Of a stretch of 8,497 nt of DNA, positions 5,027 to 8,497 are shown in pieces. The position numbers and the translations under genes are program-made. Numbering within the stretch: the first letter of the stretch is position 1; each line of letters begins with the position of its first letter. The stretch covers positions 1 through 8,497 of the forward strand of contig URSS01000068.1 of assembly GCA_900550545.1 (NCBI GenBank), read 5' to 3'. The stretch is from an uncultured Lachnobacterium sp. (GTDB lineage: Bacteria; Bacillota; Clostridia; Lachnospirales; Lachnospiraceae). The notes beneath the pieces are model-generated. The model saw only the letters and a list, made by a program, of their open reading frames with translations. It ran no database searches and was not told the DNA's origin.

Positions 5027-5061
5027 AATATACACGGAAAAGATTAGAGCAACATTAGAGC
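5027..5061 (-). promoter_or_regulatory. PepSY promoter with OmpR-type direct-repeat regulator site
   Basis: On the minus strand two exact GCTCTAAT copies (5061-5054 and 5050-5043) are 11 bp apart, about one helical turn, which is the standard half-site layout for OmpR/PhoB-family regulators. Ten bases later comes a TATATT -10 box (5032-5027). The -35 position, 17 bp upstream, is poor (ATGTTG) and is covered by the half-sites, as expected for an activator-dependent promoter. The sites overlap the last codons of the kinase gene. The obvious candidate activator is the adjacent response regulator. Confidence 0.65.
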
Positions 5062-6458
5062 TGCATGGAAAATGTAAAAAGGCTTCCTTTTCCGGGAACA
5101 CTCTCCACCTCGATCGTTCCACTATGGAATTCTGCGATCTGCTGCACCATAGATAATCCAAGGCCCGTTCCCTCTCCTGTTCTGGACGCATCAACCTGAT
5201 AAAACCTCCGAAAGATCTTTTCTTGTTCCTCCGGTGCTATCCCTATTCCGTCATCTGCAACAGAAAGCCTCAGCTCTGACGCTTTCTGTTCCAGCTTTAC
5301 TTCTATATGGCCGTTTTCTCTTCCATAACGATATGCGTTGGAAATAAGATTGACAAGAAGCCGTGTCAGCAACATGCGATTGCCCAGACAGCTGATATTC
5401 TCCTGCACCTGGCTTGTAAGCGTAATTCCATTGGTTCGTATCAGCGCCATATCCTCACAGACCGACGATACAATTTCCGAAACGGATATATATTCTTTTG
5501 GGTATTTATCCGTCTTCCGCTCAAGCCTGCTGTAAACAAGCAGATCCTCAATTAATTTTGAGATTTTCCGGCTCTGCCGCTCAATGACCGTCATTGCATG
5601 CTGATACTCTTCCAGCGGCTTTTCTTCTCCCCGCATCAGCTCGCACTGTGCCTGAATGACTGCAACCGGTGTGCGAAGTTCATGCGAAGCATCCGATGTA
5701 AACTGCTTTTCCATCTCAAAAGCCTGATCCAGACGCGCAAACATACTGTTAAAACCTGTCGCAAGCTGATGTAGCTCGTCCTGTCCCTCGCCCACATCAA
5801 TCCGCTTCTTCAGATCGTTTCCACTCACGATCTCTTCCGCTGTCTCAGAGATTTTCCGGACAGGACGCAGCATCCTTCCTGCGATCCCATAGCCGCCCAA
5901 CAATGCAAGCACCATCAATACCGGCATCAGTATCAGCGAAAGCCTTGTGATTGCCAGCATCTCTAATTTTGTCTGTTCCTCCGACACCACGCCTCTGAGC
6001 CAGAGACCATCCAGCCCCTCTCCATCAAGCTTTCTGTCAAATATATAATATCTGCCTGTCTGCAGGGAAAGCTTGCGGATCAATGCGTTTCCAAGCGGGA
6101 GCTCCCTGCTCTCCAAAGCGATCGGATTCTCTCCGTAGAGCAGATTTTTCTCACTGTCATACAATGCGGTATAGATTCCGTTAACCTGATTCAAAAAATC
6201 ATCATCTACTTCCAGATAACCGTTCTTCCAGACCATAAAATGATCCACATCGTCTGCAAGCTTCATCTCATCCAGACTATCATAATATTCAATATCCCCC
6301 ACATTACTTTCTACCGTTTCAATCAGCCCGTCACGAACGGTCTTCTGCATGACCTGACGGCTGACAGACAATACAACACCATACGTCAGGCTCACTATAA
6401 GTATCAGCGCTCCCGCAAACCATAATGTGATTTTCATACGGATGGATCGTTTTTTCAC
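5055..6458 (-). CDS. Sensor histidine kinase (HAMP-HisKA-HATPase_c), partner of the adjacent regulator
   Basis: This 467-residue membrane kinase starts at GTG 6458 (GGAGGGG 5 nt upstream), overlapping the regulator stop by 4 bp (GTGA). Residues 10-31 are membrane helix 1, about 32-165 an extracytoplasmic sensor region of no recognised family, and about 170-195 helix 2. HAMP follows at about 193-248 (RMLRPVRKISETAEEI). The HisKA phosphoacceptor is H259 in SHELRTP. The HATPase_c domain has the N box (N370, N374), G1 box DDGIGIA (402-407), F box EKIFRRFY and G2 box GEGTGLGLS (428-436), so all catalytic motifs are present. It autophosphorylates and passes phosphate to the regulator. The signal is unknown; an envelope cue is likely given the PepSY output gene. 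Length and architecture are typical of ArlS/CusS-like kinases. Confidence 0.95.
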   Translation of the reverse strand: MKKRSIRMKITLWFAGALILIVSLTYGVVLSVSRQVMQKTVRDGLIETVESNVGDIEYYDSLDEMKLADDVDHFMVWKNGYLEVDDDFLNQVNGIYTALYDSEKNLLYGENPIALESRELPLGNALIRKLSLQTGRYYIFDRKLDGEGLDGLWLRGVVSEEQTKLEMLAITRLSLILMPVLMVLALLGGYGIAGRMLRPVRKISETAEEIVSGNDLKKRIDVGEGQDELHQLATGFNSMFARLDQAFEMEKQFTSDASHELRTPVAVIQAQCELMRGEEKPLEEYQHAMTVIERQSRKISKLIEDLLVYSRLERKTDKYPKEYISVSEIVSSVCEDMALIRTNGITLTSQVQENISCLGNRMLLTRLLVNLISNAYRYGRENGHIEVKLEQKASELRLSVADDGIGIAPEEQEKIFRRFYQVDASRTGEGTGLGLSMVQQIAEFHSGTIEVESVPGKGSLFTFSMQL

Positions 6459-7132
6459 GCATTCCCCTCCCTGAGTACATATCCCCTTCCGCGGACAGTA
6501 TGGATCAGTCGCATCTCCTGCCCCTCATCAATTTTCTTTCGCAGATAGCTGATATAGACATCTACTACATTTGTACCACCTTCATAATCAAAATTCCATA
6601 TATGATTTTCGATTTTCTCTCTCGATAAGACAATCCCCTGATTCAGCATCAGATACTCCAGTAAGGCATACTCCTTCGCCGAAAGCTCAATGCTCCTTCC
6701 GCCACGTGTCACACTCTTTGTACCACTATCCAGCATCAGATCCCCTACCGTAAGTATATTGGTACTCTTTCCATGCGCGGTTCGCAGCGCAGCACGTACT
6801 CTGGCAGCCAGTTCCTCCAATGAAAAAGGCTTTACCAGATAGTCACAGGCACCGCTGTCCAGTCCCCTTACCCGGTCTTCAATCGCATCCCGCGCAGTCA
6901 GAAACAATACAGGTGTTTCTTTCCGGGATGATCGAAGCGCAGTAAGCACCTGAAATCCATCCGCTTTGGGCATCATGATATCGAGCAGAATTGCATCATA
7001 CTCTGTATAGGATAAAATGTCTATTGCTTCCGCCCCATCGTAGCAGGCATCCACACTATACCCCTCCTCAACCAGTTTCTTCACAATAATCTCATTTAAA
7101 TCGTGTTCATCCTCTGCTACCAGTATTCTCAT
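6455..7132 (-). CDS. OmpR/PhoB-family response regulator
   Basis: This 225-residue protein starts at ATG 7132 after a GGGGGAAAG ribosome binding site. Residues 1-116 are a receiver domain: acidic pocket E7/D8, phosphoacceptor D51 in LLDIMMP, switch T79 in FLTAR and K101 in VKPF. Residues about 126-222 are a winged-helix DNA-binding domain (LSAKEYALLEYLMLNQG, then TNVVDVYISYLRKKID and the wing TVRGRGYVL). All activating residues are intact and the length is standard. It is cotranscribed and probably translationally coupled with the kinase. A direct-repeat site of the type this family binds lies before the PepSY gene, and none is evident before the regulator itself. Confidence 0.95.
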   Translation of the reverse strand: MRILVAEDEHDLNEIIVKKLVEEGYSVDACYDGAEAIDILSYTEYDAILLDIMMPKADGFQVLTALRSSRKETPVLFLTARDAIEDRVRGLDSGACDYLVKPFSLEELAARVRAALRTAHGKSTNILTVGDLMLDSGTKSVTRGGRSIELSAKEYALLEYLMLNQGIVLSREKIENHIWNFDYEGGTNVVDVYISYLRKKIDEGQEMRLIHTVRGRGYVLREGNA

Positions 7133-7305
7133 CGTCTTTCCCCCATTTTTATTTCATAGTGTTTGTGTTTCCATAAACTTTCTGCGATCGTCTCCTTCAG
7201 GGTTCCCGGAAGATTCGCCCTGCCGGAGCAGGAAAACACACCTTGACAATAATCATTGGCATAAATATAGCAATGGGACTTTCGGTGGACGCTTCCTGTA
7301 ATCAT
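7129..7305 (-). other. Possible 58-residue ORF overlapping the regulator start (low support)
   Basis: An ATG at 7305 opens a frame that ends in TGA at 7129-7131, sharing four bases (ATGA) with the regulator start. The protein begins MITGSVHRKSHCYIYAND and has three Cys and four His. Such an overlap usually signals translational coupling. Against it, there is no good ribosome binding site before the ATG, the frame is only about 62 codons between stops, and I do not recognise the family. It may simply be the 5' leader of the regulator mRNA, which also holds a small CCTGC/GCAGG hairpin at 7219-7232. Confidence 0.25.
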
Positions 7306-7328
7306 TATGGTTGTTCTTTATTACTCTT

Positions 7329-7463
7329 TTACGCAGCCTTTAGCTGCTCTCCCGGATGTCGGATGTCTTCCAACATCTTTGATGCGTCATAGCTGACTCC
7401 CTTGGTAAGGATCACATGCTTAGTAAATATAACATATAGCAAAAGTATATATTGCAAATTCAA
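7329..7463 (-). pseudogene. Short C-terminal gene remnant of unknown family
   Basis: The frame ending at TAA 7329-7331 reads HVILTKGVSYDASKMLED and then IRHPGEQLKAA, preceded by AT-rich sequence. The last 27 residues have normal codon and amino-acid make-up and a helical, charged end, so they look like the tail of a real protein. There is no plausible start and upstream sequence is AT-rich filler. I cannot assign a family. The rest of 7133-7624 holds an inverted repeat and the Abi gene terminator. Confidence 0.3.
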
Positions 7464-7474
7464 TCAGTTAAATT

Positions 7475-7515
7475 ATCGGTTTAAGTAAAGTAAACGAAAC
7501 CTATTCTAAACCGAT
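7475..7515. repeat. Perfect 9-bp inverted repeat with 23-nt spacer
   Basis: ATCGGTTTA at 7475-7483 and TAAACCGAT at 7507-7515 are exact inverted copies. The spacer repeats the motif partially (GAAACC). There is no T run, so it is unlikely to be a terminator. It could be a protein-binding site or the end of a lost mobile element; I see no matching copy elsewhere in the window. Confidence 0.4.
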
Positions 7516-7545
7516 CAATCTTTTAATATCCACTTATATTTATCG

Positions 7546-7591
7546 AAAAAAAGAAAAACAGAGCTAACATCGTTTTCACAATGCCGCTCTG
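7546..7591 (-). terminator. Rho-independent terminator of the Abi-family gene
   Basis: On the minus strand CAGAGC (7591-7586) pairs with GCTCTG (7564-7559), and inside it GCATTG pairs with CGATGT including two wobble pairs, around a small loop. It is followed directly by TTTTTCTTTTTTT. It begins about 34 nt after the gene's stop codon. Confidence 0.85.
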
Positions 7592-7624
7592 CAAAAGTCA
7601 AACTTTTTCTATGTGCTATATATT

Positions 7625-8464
7625 TTACACAGTCTTAAACCAATTGTCAACAACCAATTTTAGGAAATCAAAAGTACCTTTAATCATAGGGTTTGTACTG
7701 TAATAGTCATAATTCCTATCAAATCTTTTTATTATCTTCTGAAGTTCTTCACTTTCAGATTGTATAATGCCGTCACTTTCAACCACCGTCTTATGCATAT
7801 AAAACAAAGTAACTAATTGCTGAATTCTAGCATTACTCATTCGATTTTTTCTAAAATTGCTATTCATATCAGGAATCATCATAAGCTCATTTGTAACATC
7901 GGTATTCGTTTTATGGGCAGCTGTCCTAGCTTTAAGGTCATTCAGGATACAGTTGCTATGAGCAGAGGCATTTCGAATCTCCTTACAAGTCAAAAGCCTG
8001 TAAAAATTATTCTTCATCTCCTTATCTGCAAACCTATCCACACAAAAGCCATAAAAAGCAACCAATCTTCCAAAAGGAATTATTTCAATAAAAGCACATA
8101 TTGGATAAGCGCCATCGTATTTATCTACAATGTCACCGCAATATATATTTCCTTTATTTCGGTTAATCTCACTATCGCAAATTTTTCTCTGTACTTCACT
8201 CAAAGAATCCAGATAATCCCGAACGATCTGATATCCATCCTCATTAAACTTATCCATCATACGCAGGAGCTGCAACTTTGTGTGATGCTCAATATCCAGA
8301 GCCATATATACAATACGATATCGCAATTTCATATCTATCACAGCCAAATCAACCAGATATGCAAACTCAAGGTTTATGTATTTTCCTTTGTTCTCTCCAT
8401 CGGGATGCTTATCATAATTTTTTCTGTATGCAGTCAGTTTAAAGTAATTATTATGCTGACAATA
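7625..8464 (-). CDS. Abi-family (Abi_2, HEPN-type) protein, 5' end frameshifted and cut by the window edge
   Basis: The frame ends at 7625 and stays open back to a TAA at 8465-8467, about 279 codons. It reads NYFKLTAYRKNYDKHPDGEN, then INLEFAYLVDLAVIDMKLRY and ALDIEHHTKLQLL, the typical N-terminal half of Abi_2 proteins. FIEIIPFGRLVAFYGF and then CKEIRNASAH, carrying the RN-x3-H motif of HEPN ribonucleases, follow. No normal start exists: the TTG at 8347 lies inside conserved sequence. A neighbouring frame (NRGTDVTGVDNIVS, 8496 to about 8455) seems to continue the protein upstream, so one indel near 8455 probably splits the gene. Family members abort phage infection or resemble RNase toxins; this copy may be inactive. 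A terminator follows. Its role as phage defence is inferred from family only. Confidence 0.75.
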   Translation of the reverse strand, partial: YCQHNNYFKLTAYRKNYDKHPDGENKGKYINLEFAYLVDLAVIDMKLRYRIVYMALDIEHHTKLQLLRMMDKFNEDGYQIVRDYLDSLSEVQRKICDSEINRNKGNIYCGDIVDKYDGAYPICAFIEIIPFGRLVAFYGFCVDRFADKEMKNNFYRLLTCKEIRNASAHSNCILNDLKARTAAHKTNTDVTNELMMIPDMNSNFRKNRMSNARIQQLVTLFYMHKTVVESDGIIQSESEELQKIIKRFDRNYDYYSTNPMIKGTFDFLKLVVDNWFKTV

Positions 8465-8497
8465 TTATCAACACCTGTGACATCAGTACCTCTGTTC

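Noticed and set aside
7243..7392. Plus-strand promoter (TTGACA, 17 bp, TATAGC) followed by a 39-codon Cys-rich ORF
   Set aside because: The ATG at 7273 would lie upstream of or at the transcription start, there is no ribosome binding site, and the region is better explained by minus-strand remnants.
8345..8347. TTG at 8347 as the start of the Abi protein
   Set aside because: It falls inside a conserved segment (FAYLVDLAVIDMKLRY), and family similarity continues at least 30 residues upstream in the same frame.

Overview
The window looks like a chromosomal accessory stretch from an anaerobic, low-to-moderate-GC Firmicute, most likely a Lachnospiraceae-type Clostridia. I infer this from strong AGGAGG-type ribosome binding sites, a PepSY gene next to an OmpR/HisKA pair, and the types of gene remnants present. 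No marker gene fixes the species. Every convincing gene or remnant lies on the minus strand, so reading goes from high to low coordinates.

Layout in transcription order: (1) 8497-7546 holds an Abi_2/HEPN abortive-infection-type gene that runs to the window edge, appears frameshifted near its N-terminus, and ends in a good terminator. (2) 7545-7133 is mostly non-coding, with a 9-bp inverted repeat, a short gene remnant, and a doubtful 58-codon ORF whose stop overlaps the next start. (3) 7132-4098 is the intact functional core: an OmpR-family response regulator, its histidine kinase (4-bp overlap), then a secreted or membrane-anchored double-PepSY protein with a 19-Asp tail and its own terminator. 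Two direct GCTCTAAT half-sites, 11 bp apart, sit over the -35 position of the PepSY promoter. The simplest model is that the kinase senses an envelope signal, the regulator activates the PepSY gene, and the acidic PepSY protein acts outside the membrane. (4) 4027-3224 has an antitoxin-like pseudogene with a palindromic operator candidate, then an HTH gene with a clear promoter that breaks off just before its ATPase domain. (5) 3256-2590 holds a terminator, a collapsed amino-acid ABC transporter operon (permease end, ATPase start, ATPase end) and a tyrosine-recombinase fragment. (6) 2524-911 is an intact secreted protein with a chitobiase-C-like domain, a Ser/Gly linker and a C-terminal Ig-like (BIG2) domain. 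(7) 866-67 is a gene graveyard: a CbiM start, a short-chain dehydrogenase fragment, a TetR C-terminal half and a GNAT acetyltransferase.

The most striking overall pattern is the kind of decay. At least two remnants (the ABC ATPase and the GNAT acetyltransferase) appear to keep both ends of the gene while losing the middle, and other fragments are joined at very short shared sequences. The best candidate for a coherent system is the two-component/PepSY module with its tandem-repeat-encoded poly-aspartate tail. All family assignments are from reading the protein sequences; no database search was possible.
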